A program made the position numbers and the translations under genes. From CBDBCU01 sp965203435 (GTDB lineage Bacteria; Chloroflexota; Dehalococcoidia; Lucifugimonadales; UBA3495), in contig CBDBCU010000004.1 of assembly GCA_965203435.1 (NCBI GenBank), forward strand, positions 111,241-175,240: a stretch of DNA of 64,000 nt. The letters are read 5' to 3'. A model generated the notes under the pieces. That model made no database searches and was not told where the DNA came from. It was given only the letters and a program-made list of their open reading frames with translations. This document shows, piece after piece, positions 43,463-52,482 of the stretch. How positions within the stretch are numbered: the first letter of the stretch is position 1; every line of letters starts with the position of its first letter.

Positions 43463-43711
43463 TACCGTCATTCCCGCGTAAGCGGGAATCCCGAACGGTA
43501 TTGAAAAGACCGGCCCTTTGCTCTCCAACCGCCGCCGGATTCCCGCTTACGCGGGAATGACGGTGGGGGGGCCGCCGCCCTTTCTACACCGTCCTTCCCG
43601 TCCGCCCCTACCGTCATTCCCGCGTAAGCGGGAATCCCGAACGGTATTGAAAAGACCAGCCCTTTGCTCTCCAACCGCCGCCGGATTCCCGCTTACGCGG
43701 GAATGACGGTA
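43463..43711. repeat. Two full MITE copies in tandem
   Basis: Two ATTCCC/GGGAAT elements (about 43463-43564 and 43609-43711) with nearly the same interior (GAACGGTATTGAAAAGACC then GCCCTTTGCTCTCCAACCGC). Interiors differ from the main subfamily, pointing to a local duplication. No gene here. Confidence 0.9.
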
Positions 43712-43770
43712 GGGGGCCGGGAAAGACGGTAGAACGGGCGCATTGCCCGGATAGCCGGACGCCCTTATGC

Positions 43771-43776
43771 TATAAT
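43771..43776 (+). promoter_or_regulatory. Extended -10 promoter giving a leaderless start
   Basis: TGCTATAAT with TATAAT at 43771-43776 and the ATG at 43784, only 7 bases downstream. Transcription is expected to start at or near the A of ATG. Confidence 0.65.
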
Positions 43777-43783
43777 CCCCCCT

Positions 43784-46700
43784 ATGTTCCCGCCCTTGCG
43801 CCACATACTCCCACAACTGGCCGGTCGCGTTCCGGCGGCGCGGAACTTTCTAATCGTCCACAGCGGCCTGCTGGTCTGCGCCCTGTTTCTACTGGCCGGC
43901 TTGTTTCTGGTGGGGGATTATGATGGTATCGGGTTGCAAGTCGGCACCCAGCGCGGCATTGCCCAGGCCAATCTGGACTACATCCGGGGCCTGGCCGACA
44001 CCGTGGACACCCCCATTTACTCCGACCGGGGTTACGGCGCCGCTTTCGAGTTGCCGCTGCTGCTGATTGAGGATGCCCTGGCGGCGGTCAACTTCCCGGC
44101 CGCCCACCGCAGCCGCTTTATCCTGACCCACCTGTTCTTTATTGTCAGCGGCTGGTTTTGCTACCGGCTGGCTGGCCGCCTGTTCGACAACCGCCTGCTG
44201 GCTTTGGCCGTCCTGCTGTTCTTTCTACTGCACCCCCGCATCTACGCCCACTCGTATTTTAATTCCAAAGACCTGCCCTTTGTCAGTATGCTGATGATTG
44301 CCCTGTATCTGCTGGAACGGGCTTTCCGCCGGGATACGCTCGGGGCTTTCATCCTGCTGGGTATAGCGGTCGGATTGCTGACCAATCTGCGGATTATGGG
44401 GATAATGTTGCTGCCGGCCGTGCTGGCCCTGCGGGGATTGGACTGGTTTTATGCCGGCCGGGGGCGGGAACGGAAAACCATTTTGCTGACCGCCGGGCTG
44501 TTCGTGCTGACCGCCGGGCTGACCCTGTACGCCCTGACCCCCTACGCCTGGCGCGACCCGGTGGATTCCCTGCTGCTCAGCTTGACCCTGGCGGTGGGCC
44601 ATCCCACGGTGATACCCCAATTGTTTATGGGGCAGCTGGCCCCGGCCCACGAATTGCCGCAATACAACGCCGTCTGGTTCAGCATCACCACGCCGCCGCC
44701 GCTGCTAATGCTGGGCGGTATCGGCGCGGCCGCCATTGCTATAGCCGGACTGCGCCGGCCCGGCGGCGTACTCCGCAATACCCGCCGGCGCTTTATGGTA
44801 CTGTTGCTGGCGGCTTTCCTGCTGCCGCCGGCGGCCGCCGCTCTGCTGGAATCCCATCAGTATGAAGGATGGCGGCATTTCTACTTTATTTTTGTCCCCT
44901 TTTGCCTGCTGGCCGGAGTTGGATTGCAATGGCTGATCGCCCATCGCTCCCGGCCGCCGGGCCGCGCCGTTGCCTATAGCTTGGCCGGCGTCGGCTTGGC
45001 TTTGATTGCCCTGCAAATGGCGCAAATCCATCCGGCCCAGAGCTTTTACTTTAACTTTCTGGTGGATCGGACGACCCCGGAATATCTGCGAACCCAGTTC
45101 TATATGCCTTTGGTCAATGCGCGGAAAGCGGCGGCCTTGGACTATCTACGGGAACGGCATCCCGGGGAAATTGTGGCGGTGCGGGAAGTTTTGCGCTCCC
45201 GGCTATTAGACCCGACCGCCGGGCCGGGTTCTTGGGTGGAGCAGGATTTTGCCGCGGCGGATTATGCCCTGTTTCATGTCCGCAACGACGCCCATCAGGA
45301 TTTGGCTTTCAACTCCCTGCCGGTAGGCCGCCTTTACAACAACACTTTCCTCGCCGTCAAACCGTTGCGGGCCGACCGGATGACGGCGGCGGCCCTGGCA
45401 ACTTACCAGCAACTTTATCGCCAGGCGGTGGCCGGAGAGCCGATTATCCGGGCCGCCTATGATGTTTATATCCAGGATCGCACTTTGACCTTTGTCCGGG
45501 AAAACTGCCCGCCGGGCGATAGGGAACGGCAGTTCTTTGTAAAGATTTTCCGGCCGAATCCGGAAAGGAGCGTCGATGCCGCCATTGCCTTACGCAGCTA
45601 TGGGGTGCGCTGGGCTGACACCTGCCTGGCGGTTATCCAACTGCCGGCCTACGCCCAAGGCGATTTGATTGTCGGCCAGGATCAGAGGGGGGAATATCGG
45701 TGGGAGCGGCTATACAGCTTGGCCCGGCCCGGCTTGGGGGAGCGCATCGCCGCGGCCCGGCTGAAAAATCGTCAGCCGGTCTTGCGGGGGGATTTTGATG
45801 TTTTCCTGGAGCAGGATGTTGACGGCCAACAGCGCCTGCTCTATGCCAAGCCCGATTGCACTGAGGAGGATTACCAAACTCTGGTAACTTTGCATATCTA
45901 CCCGGCGGCTGAGGAGGATTTGCCGCAATTGAGTCGGGCTTATGAACGCCGGGAAATTGACCATGAAAACCGGGATTTTTACCTGCGCTTTTACGGCGGC
46001 CGGCCCGGCGGCGAGTGCATGGCGCAAGTCCCCTTGCCGGCCTATCCTATCCGGGAAATCCGCACCGGGCAAGCCGGCCGTTGGCGCGGCAGCCTCTACC
46101 CCCCGGATAATCCGGAACCCCTGCGGGATGCTTACGCCGCCCGGGCCGCCGTGCCACCCGACCGGCGGGATGCCTTTGACCTGTATTGGCAAGAGGGGCA
46201 ACTGACCTACATCCGGGAATCCTGCGCGGCGGCGGATACGGCGGCCCCGTTTCTGCTGCATATCATCCCCCGGGACGCCGCCGACTTGCCGGCGGCATCG
46301 CAGGCCGATGGCTATGCCAATTTGGATTTTGGCTTTGGCCGCTGGGGCGGCAACTTTGACGGCAAATGCCTGGCGACGGTGCCTCTGCCCGATTATCCCA
46401 TCGCCGCGATCCGCACCGGGCAAGCCGGCTTATGGGAAGTAATTTTTTACCCGCCGGCTGACCCGCAATATCTGCGGGACGCTTATGCCGCCTTGACCGC
46501 TATTCAACCGGCCGCCCGTTCCGCTTTTGCCCTGTATATTCAGGATAACCGGCTGATTTATTCACGGGAAACCTGCGCGGCGGCGGATAGGGCGGCCGGC
46601 TTTTTCCTGCATATCGTCCCGGAGGATCCAGCCGCTTTGCCGGCGGATCGTCGGAATGCCGGCTTTGCCCATCGGGATTTTGATTTTGCCCGTTGGGGCG

Positions 46701-47179
46701 GCCCCTTTGACGGCCAGTGCCTGGCGGCGGTGCCTTTGCCGGATTATCCCATCGCTGCTATCCGCACCGGGCAAGAGGGCATCTGGGAAGTCGACTTATA
46801 TCCGCCAGCCGACCCGGCCTGGCGGCGGGCCGACTACGCCGCCCTGACCGGCCGTCAACCGGCAATCCGGGAGGTCTTTGACCTGTATCTGCAAGATAAC
46901 CGGCTGCTTTACTTGCGGGAAACCTGCGCGGCTGATGACACGGCGGCCGGCTTTTTCCTGCATATCATCCCGGAGGATGTTTCCGACTTGCCGGCAGCCC
47001 AGCAAGCGGCCGGCTTTGCCAACCGGGACTTTGCCTTTGCCCAGCGCGGCGCCCACTTCGACGGCAAGTGTCTGGCGGCCGTCCCCCTGCCGGATTACCC
47101 CATCAAGGAAATACGGACGGGGCAGTATGTACCCGGGCAAGGGGAAGGGTGGTCGGCGGGTTTAGTAACTGCGCCCTAA
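43784..47179 (+). CDS. GT-C-like membrane glycosyltransferase with five C-terminal modules
   Basis: 1131 residues. The first about 430 residues hold about ten membrane helices and GT-C glycosyltransferase features: GDYDGIGLQVGTQRGI in the first loop, and HPRIYAHSYFNSKDLPFVSM. From about residue 560 (45461) there are five copies of the FLHI/RTGQ module, the first two diverged and the last three nearly regular at 351 bp. Consensus: Y.Q.....Y.RE.CAA.D, FFLHI.P.D, LP, then CLA.VPLPDYPI..IRTGQ. Probably sugar transfer to a lipid or protein at the membrane outer face, with a repetitive extracellular tail. Leaderless ATG at 43784. Confidence 0.8.
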   Translation: MFPPLRHILPQLAGRVPAARNFLIVHSGLLVCALFLLAGLFLVGDYDGIGLQVGTQRGIAQANLDYIRGLADTVDTPIYSDRGYGAAFELPLLLIEDALAAVNFPAAHRSRFILTHLFFIVSGWFCYRLAGRLFDNRLLALAVLLFFLLHPRIYAHSYFNSKDLPFVSMLMIALYLLERAFRRDTLGAFILLGIAVGLLTNLRIMGIMLLPAVLALRGLDWFYAGRGRERKTILLTAGLFVLTAGLTLYALTPYAWRDPVDSLLLSLTLAVGHPTVIPQLFMGQLAPAHELPQYNAVWFSITTPPPLLMLGGIGAAAIAIAGLRRPGGVLRNTRRRFMVLLLAAFLLPPAAAALLESHQYEGWRHFYFIFVPFCLLAGVGLQWLIAHRSRPPGRAVAYSLAGVGLALIALQMAQIHPAQSFYFNFLVDRTTPEYLRTQFYMPLVNARKAAALDYLRERHPGEIVAVREVLRSRLLDPTAGPGSWVEQDFAAADYALFHVRNDAHQDLAFNSLPVGRLYNNTFLAVKPLRADRMTAAALATYQQLYRQAVAGEPIIRAAYDVYIQDRTLTFVRENCPPGDRERQFFVKIFRPNPERSVDAAIALRSYGVRWADTCLAVIQLPAYAQGDLIVGQDQRGEYRWERLYSLARPGLGERIAAARLKNRQPVLRGDFDVFLEQDVDGQQRLLYAKPDCTEEDYQTLVTLHIYPAAEEDLPQLSRAYERREIDHENRDFYLRFYGGRPGGECMAQVPLPAYPIREIRTGQAGRWRGSLYPPDNPEPLRDAYAARAAVPPDRRDAFDLYWQEGQLTYIRESCAAADTAAPFLLHIIPRDAADLPAASQADGYANLDFGFGRWGGNFDGKCLATVPLPDYPIAAIRTGQAGLWEVIFYPPADPQYLRDAYAALTAIQPAARSAFALYIQDNRLIYSRETCAAADRAAGFFLHIVPEDPAALPADRRNAGFAHRDFDFARWGGPFDGQCLAAVPLPDYPIAAIRTGQEGIWEVDLYPPADPAWRRADYAALTGRQPAIREVFDLYLQDNRLLYLRETCAADDTAAGFFLHIIPEDVSDLPAAQQAAGFANRDFAFAQRGAHFDGKCLAAVPLPDYPIKEIRTGQYVPGQGEGWSAGLVTAP
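45461..47176 (+). repeat. Five tandem protein modules (FLHI...RTGQ) in the GT-C protein
   Basis: Module starts at about 45461, 45797, 46175, 46526 and 46877. The last three spacings are 351 bp each. Shared marks are the paired Cys (RE.CAA and ..CLA.VPLPDYPI) suggesting one disulphide per module, and the RTGQ end. One further copy is in the 40822 protein. Confidence 0.85.
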
Positions 47180-47210
47180 TCCGCCGCCGTTTCCGTTGCT
47201 TTTTAAGGAT

Positions 47211-47485
47211 GTCATTCCGAGCGTAGCCGAGGAATCTGAAATGCCCGCCCTTGACTTTCTTACCAGACCTTTAGATTCCTCGGCTACGCTCGGAATGACA
47301 TAGTAGGTTGATTGCGGCCCCTACCGTCCTTCCCGCGTAAGCGGGAATCCCGACGGTACTGCCTTATAATGCCGCAGTCTTGGCAAGCCACCGCGGGATT
47401 CCCGCTTACGCGGGAATGACGGTAGAAAGGCGGCCGGGAAGGACGGTAGGGGGACGGCGGGAAGGACGGTAAGCGGATGGCCGGC
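47211..47485. repeat. CATTCCGAGCGTAGC element and a MITE
   Basis: An inverted pair GTCATTCCGAGCGTAGCCGA / its reverse spans 47211-47299 with 35 bp interior; it appears once in this window. A full ATTCCC/GGGAAT element follows at 47322-47424. No gene here. Confidence 0.85.
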
Positions 47486-47491
47486 CGCGCC

Positions 47492-49429
47492 CTAATCATT
47501 ATCCGCCGGGGCGGGGGTTAGGTGGCCCAGGCTGGTCAGGGCGGCGGCTTCCGCTTCCGGGTCGGCTTCGCCATGGGCCAGGCCGTAGTTGATGGCATAC
47601 AGGCGGGCATAAACGCCGTTGCGCCGCAGCAGTTCCTCATGCCGGCCCACTTCCACAATGCGCCCTTTGTCCAGCACTACGATTTTGTCGGCGCTGCGGA
47701 TGGTGGACAGGCGGTGGGCAATGACAATGGAAGTGCGCCCCTCCAACACATGGCTCAGGGCTTCTTGAATCAGGATTTCGGTATGGGTGTCGATGTTGGC
47801 GGTGGCTTCGTCCAGGATGATGATGCGGGGGTCGCCAACGATGGCCCGGGCGAAACTAATCAGCTGCCGCTGCCCCACGCTGAGGTTGACGCCGCGCTCA
47901 GCCAGCACGGTGTCATAGCCCTCCTCCAACGCCATTATGAAATCGTGGGCGCCCACGGCCTTGGCGGCGGCAATTACATCCTCATCCGTAGCGTCCGCGT
48001 AGCAGTAGCGGATATTTTCCTTGACATTGCCGGAAAAGAGGTAAGGCTCCTGCAAGACCATGCTCATCTGTCCGACCAGGGAACGGCGGGTAACATTCCG
48101 CAAATCGTAGCCGTCAATGGTGATGCGGCCCTGGGCAACATCGGCAAAGCGATGCACCAGGGTCACCAGGGTGCTTTTGCCGGCTCCGGTGGAACCGACC
48201 AGGGCCACATTCTCCCCGGGGCGGATGTGCAGGTTGATGTCCTGCAGCACTTCCACTCCCTCGACATAGTGGAAGTGGACTTGCTCAAAGCGGATTTCCC
48301 CCCGCACCGGCGGCATTGCCACCGCGTCCGGGGCATCCTTGACCTCCGGCTCCAGGTCAATCAGCTCAAAGATGCGGACGCCGGCGGCCATGGAGCGCTG
48401 AAAAACCCCATACTGCATCGTCAAGTGGCGGACGGGTTCAAAGAAACGCTGAATCCAGACGGCAAAGGCGACCAATACCCCCCATTCCAGATTGTCGCCG
48501 CGCACCAGCAGGCCGCCGACCAGCACCACGCCAAAGCCCATCCCGACGCCAATCAGAAACTCGACCATCGGCTGGAGGCCGCCGGAGAAACGGCTGGCCT
48601 GCAAGTTGGCATCGAGATGTTCCTGATTCAGTTCCTCGAAGTGGCGCAGGTTTTCCCCTTGCCGGTTCAGGCTTTGCACTACCCGGACGCCGGTAATGTT
48701 CTGATTGTATTCCCCGTTGACCATAGCGATGGCCCGGCGGATCCGCATAAAGGAACGGCGGGCAAAACGCTGCCAGTAGCCCAGGATAAAGAACAGCACC
48801 GGCACAATGCTGAGGCTGACCAGGGCCAACTGCCAGTCCACCACCAGCATATAGATGATGATGAAAGCCAGGGTAACGACATCGGCCAGGGCCAGCACCA
48901 GCATCTCAAAGGTTTCCTGCAACTGCAAAACATCGCTCTGGCTGCGCGACATAATGCGCCCCACGGCGGTGCGGTGGTAAAAGGCCGGAGAAAGGCTTTG
49001 CAGGTGGCTGAACATATGGGTCCGCAGGGCGTACAGGATGCTTTGCCCGACCCGGGCCATAAAGACGAATTGGAGATAGTTGGCCCCGAAGTGGATCAGG
49101 GTAACGGCCAGGAAAGCCAGGCCCATCAGATGCAGGCGCGACACATCGCCGGTGTTGATGCCCTGATTGATGCCCAGCATAATCAGCCAGGGGATGCTGG
49201 CGTTGGCAATGGTATAGACCAGGACGGCCAGCAGGCTTTTGACCACATCGGCCTTGAAGGGCCCCATATAGGAAATAAGGCGCAGGACGACCCGGTTGTT
49301 ATAGACCGCGCCCAGTTCGTTTTCGTCGCTGAGGTTGTCGAGGCTGACGGAGCGGATGCCGCCGGACTGCAAGCCGCGCATCCCGCCCATCATGCCGCCG
49401 AAACCGCCGCCAAAGCCGCCGCCGCGCAT
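47492..49429 (-). CDS. ABC exporter half, catalytic-competent
   Basis: 645 residues with a six-helix ABC membrane domain and a nucleotide-binding domain from about residue 375. Walker A GSTGAGKST, ABC signature NLSVGQRQL, Walker B plus catalytic Glu IIILDEATANID, and H-loop VIAHRLSTIRSAD. The N-terminus is a Gly/Met-rich stretch (MRGGGFGGGFGGMMGGMRGL). Its ATG overlaps the stop of the partner by one base. Substrate unknown; the type is a multidrug or lipid exporter. Confidence 0.92.
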   Translation of the reverse strand: MRGGGFGGGFGGMMGGMRGLQSGGIRSVSLDNLSDENELGAVYNNRVVLRLISYMGPFKADVVKSLLAVLVYTIANASIPWLIMLGINQGINTGDVSRLHLMGLAFLAVTLIHFGANYLQFVFMARVGQSILYALRTHMFSHLQSLSPAFYHRTAVGRIMSRSQSDVLQLQETFEMLVLALADVVTLAFIIIYMLVVDWQLALVSLSIVPVLFFILGYWQRFARRSFMRIRRAIAMVNGEYNQNITGVRVVQSLNRQGENLRHFEELNQEHLDANLQASRFSGGLQPMVEFLIGVGMGFGVVLVGGLLVRGDNLEWGVLVAFAVWIQRFFEPVRHLTMQYGVFQRSMAAGVRIFELIDLEPEVKDAPDAVAMPPVRGEIRFEQVHFHYVEGVEVLQDINLHIRPGENVALVGSTGAGKSTLVTLVHRFADVAQGRITIDGYDLRNVTRRSLVGQMSMVLQEPYLFSGNVKENIRYCYADATDEDVIAAAKAVGAHDFIMALEEGYDTVLAERGVNLSVGQRQLISFARAIVGDPRIIILDEATANIDTHTEILIQEALSHVLEGRTSIVIAHRLSTIRSADKIVVLDKGRIVEVGRHEELLRRNGVYARLYAINYGLAHGEADPEAEAAALTSLGHLTPAPADND

Positions 49430-51285
49430 CAGTTGTTCCCTCCGTCAGCCCCGGCGGCCGCCGCGGTCGCCGCCCGGGCCGGAATACCGCTTATCGCGGC
49501 GTCGAGCAGCACTTCCTCCTGCGGCCGCAGTTGCAACTCGTAGATGTCCCGGTACAAGCCGGGCCGGGCCATCAGTTCCTGATGATTGCCCCGTTCCGCA
49601 ATGTTGCCATCCTTCAATACCAAAATCTGGTCGGCCTCCCGCACGGTGCTGAGGCGGTGGGCGATGACAAAGGTAGTACGACCCTGCATCACATTGACCA
49701 TCGCCTGATGAATTTGCCGTTCCGTTTCCACATCCACGCTGGAAGTGGAATCGTCCAGAATCAGGATGGGCGGGTTGACCAGCACGGTGCGGGCAATGGA
49801 CAGGCGTTGCCGCTGGCCGCCGGACAAAGTGCTGCCGCGTTCCCCCACCCAAGTATCGTAGCCGTCCGACAAGTTCATTATCTGGTCGTGGAGTTGGGCG
49901 ATTTTGGCGGCGTTGATGATGTCCGCCTCGGTGGCGTTGGACACCCCGTAGGCAATGTTGTCCCGGATCGTGGCGTCAAAGAGAAAAATATCCTGCTGGA
50001 CGATGCCCACATTGCGGCGCAGGGATTCCAGGGTGAATTCCCGGATGTCCGCGCCGTCGATGGTCACCTGGCCGCCGGTAACATCGTAAAAGCGGGGCAG
50101 CAGGTTGACGATAGTGCTTTTGCCGCTGCCCGGCGCCCCCAGGATGGCGGTAATCTGGCCCGGTTCGGCGGTAATGTTGACGCCTTTCAGGGCCGGAGAA
50201 CGGGCATCATAGGCAAAGGAGGCATCGTCGAACTGCACCCGGCCCACGGCCCGGCCCATCGCCCGGGCCTCGGCCTTTTCCTCGACCGGAGAACGGGAAT
50301 CCAGCACATCAAAGATGCGGCGGCCCGAGGAAATGGCCCGGGAAAAGCTGTTGATAATCTGGGCGGCGGAACGGATGGGAAAGGTCAGCTGATTCAGATA
50401 CAGCACGAACTTCGCCAAATCCCCGGCGGTCAAATCGCCGCGGATAATTTCCCAGCCGCCGTACCAGACAATCAGGCCCAGGGCAAAGGTGAAATAGAGG
50501 GTCATCCAGGCACTGTTGGTGCCTTGCAGCCGTTCCGACTGATAGTATTCCTGCCGCAATTCCCGGGCCTTGCGGTCATACTTGCGCCGCTCAAAATCCT
50601 CCGAGGCAAAGGCTTTGACCACATGGATGCCGACCAGGTTTTCCTGCAGGACCGTTACCAGTTCGCCGTTGACTTCCTGCACATGGAGCCACATCCGGCG
50701 CAGCTTGCCCATCACCAGGGTGGAGCGCACCACCAGAAAGGGAACAAAGACCAGGCTGATTAGGGCAAGTTCCCAGTTCAGCCACACCAATATGCTGGTA
50801 ACGGCGATAGTGCGGACGACGACCTCGAGGGAACGCACCAGGCCCATATTGACAAAGCGGCGGATGGCCTCGACATCGGCGGTGGCCTTGGACATCAGAT
50901 TGCCGGTATGTTCCTTGTCGTGATAGGCAAAGCTGATGTGCTGGAGTTTGTTATAGAGCAGGTTGCGGAAGTCGTAGGATACCAATTGGGACAGAGAATC
51001 GGTGGTATAGGTGCGGGCAAAGTCGAAAAAGCCGCGCATAATGCTGGCCGCCAGCAGCAGCCCGGCCAGGGTGACCAGCAGCCCGACGGTCAAGTCGGGA
51101 TTGGGCAGTATCCGCCCGCCCTCCTCCAATACCCCCTCGATGACTACCAGGCTGTCGATGGACTCGCCAAAGATCCAGGGCACCGCCAGGGAAAAGCCGA
51201 TGGCGATAAAGAAGGACAGGTAGGCCAGCAGCATCCGCTTGCGGTAGCGGAAGGCCATAGCGGTTATGCGAAGTAGAATGTCCAT
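49429..51285 (-). CDS. ABC exporter half, degenerate catalytic site
   Basis: 618 residues. Same organisation; Walker A GAPGSGKST, signature TLSGGQRQRLSIAR, but the Walker B reads ILILDDSTSSVD with Asp in place of the catalytic Glu. Together with the partner it gives one normal and one weakened ATP site, as in heterodimeric exporters of the TmrAB/LmrCD kind. Start ATG preceded by AGGA. Confidence 0.92.
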   Translation of the reverse strand: MDILLRITAMAFRYRKRMLLAYLSFFIAIGFSLAVPWIFGESIDSLVVIEGVLEEGGRILPNPDLTVGLLVTLAGLLLAASIMRGFFDFARTYTTDSLSQLVSYDFRNLLYNKLQHISFAYHDKEHTGNLMSKATADVEAIRRFVNMGLVRSLEVVVRTIAVTSILVWLNWELALISLVFVPFLVVRSTLVMGKLRRMWLHVQEVNGELVTVLQENLVGIHVVKAFASEDFERRKYDRKARELRQEYYQSERLQGTNSAWMTLYFTFALGLIVWYGGWEIIRGDLTAGDLAKFVLYLNQLTFPIRSAAQIINSFSRAISSGRRIFDVLDSRSPVEEKAEARAMGRAVGRVQFDDASFAYDARSPALKGVNITAEPGQITAILGAPGSGKSTIVNLLPRFYDVTGGQVTIDGADIREFTLESLRRNVGIVQQDIFLFDATIRDNIAYGVSNATEADIINAAKIAQLHDQIMNLSDGYDTWVGERGSTLSGGQRQRLSIARTVLVNPPILILDDSTSSVDVETERQIHQAMVNVMQGRTTFVIAHRLSTVREADQILVLKDGNIAERGNHQELMARPGLYRDIYELQLRPQEEVLLDAAISGIPARAATAAAAGADGGNN

Positions 51286-51360
51286 CTAATCCTGCGGGTA
51301 TCCTATGCCGTCGGGTATCGGCTGGGGCCAGGATTGGGTCGGTTGCCGGCTATAATATAC

Positions 51361-51500
51361 CAGTGGCGGCAATAATGCAAGGGGTTTTTAATCACGGTTA
51401 ATAATAATGGAATAATTGGGGTTTGGGCAATTTTATACTTTTTTAAGAAAATTACACATTTTCTGAAATTTAGGCTATAATTCCGCCCAATCAGCAACTT
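51361..51500. promoter_or_regulatory. AT-rich divergent promoter region
   Basis: A marked AT-rich island in a GC-rich genome between the ABC genes (minus) and comEA (plus). Plus strand TATAAT at 51476-51481, with TACACA (51453-51458) 17 bp before. GGCTATAATATACC at 51350 may serve nearby transcription too. Single REP follows at 51545-51577. Confidence 0.5.
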
Positions 51501-51623
51501 TATGTAATCTAACCGGCGTTTTTCCCTTGCCGGCGGCGGATCGTTCCGTTCATCCTGAACGGGTTGAAGGATGCCTGCGCCGCCAGCAAAGGGAAACGGC
51601 CGGTAGAGGATGGAGCGGTTATT

Positions 51624-52460
51624 ATGACGGCATCCCGGGTTTTGCCTATTGCGGCGGCGGCGGCCCTTTTGGCCCTTTTGCTCTTTGCCCTGCTTTTCCT
51701 GCTGCTGAACCGGGGCGGGACGGCGGCGGTGGAACTGACCGGGGACGATTTGGTGCCGACGGTCGCGGCCGCCAGCATTGAACCTACGCCGCCAGCGGCG
51801 GCCGCCGCCGCGGCTGGAGATGTCGCGCCCTTGCGGGTCTATGTGGCCGGGGCGGTGCAAAAGCCCGGCGTCTATACCCTGAATCCCGGCGACCGGCTGG
51901 CTGATGCCGTAGCCGCGGCCGGCGGCATCGCCGCCACGGCCGACTTGTCACCGGTCAACTTGGCCTTGAAAGTTCAGGATGAGGGCCGCTACCTGATCCC
52001 GGACATTGCCACCCGGCCCCACCAGGCCGCGGCGGCCGTCCCGCCGGCCGCCGCCGACTTGACCCGCAAAACCGCCAATCTGCTGACCGGAGAACTTTCC
52101 GGCAGCACCGAAAGCGGCGACCCGGTCGATAACGCCGATAAGGAATCCGCTACCGGCAGCACCATCCCTGGCAATGGCGGCGGGATTCCGGCCGGCAGCG
52201 TCGCCAGCGCAAGCTTGGGCAATGGCGGCGGGATTACCGTCAGCGCCATCGGTTTGCTGGACTTGAACACGGCTACGGACCGCCAGTTGGAAACCCTGCC
52301 CGGCATTGGCCCCTCCCGGGCGCGGGCCATCATTGCCCATCGCAATCAGCACGGCCCCTTTGTCGCCGCCGAGGAACTTACCGCCGTCGCCGGCATTGGC
52401 CCCGGCATTTACGGCAATCTGCAATCCCTGGTCAGCGTGGTGCCGGCCCCGGCCCCCTAG
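51624..52460 (+). CDS. comEA: ComEA family DNA-binding protein
   Basis: 278 residues from ATG at 51624 (GGAG upstream). One N-terminal membrane segment (ALLALLLFALLFLLLNR), an SLBB domain (LRVYVAGAVQKPGVYTLNPG), and a C-terminal helix-hairpin-helix pair (LDLNTATDRQLETLPGIGPS, AGIGPGIYGNLQ) that binds DNA. A Ser/Gly linker of about 90 residues separates the two. Acts as the DNA receptor for transformation next to ComEC. Confidence 0.93.
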   Translation: MTASRVLPIAAAAALLALLLFALLFLLLNRGGTAAVELTGDDLVPTVAAASIEPTPPAAAAAAAGDVAPLRVYVAGAVQKPGVYTLNPGDRLADAVAAAGGIAATADLSPVNLALKVQDEGRYLIPDIATRPHQAAAAVPPAAADLTRKTANLLTGELSGSTESGDPVDNADKESATGSTIPGNGGGIPAGSVASASLGNGGGITVSAIGLLDLNTATDRQLETLPGIGPSRARAIIAHRNQHGPFVAAEELTAVAGIGPGIYGNLQSLVSVVPAPAP

Positions 52461-52482
52461 CCGGGCGGCACGGGTCTAGCCG

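Noticed and set aside
47522..49543. 673-codon plus-strand frame opposite the ABC exporter
   Set aside because: Shadow of a strongly supported ABC transporter gene.
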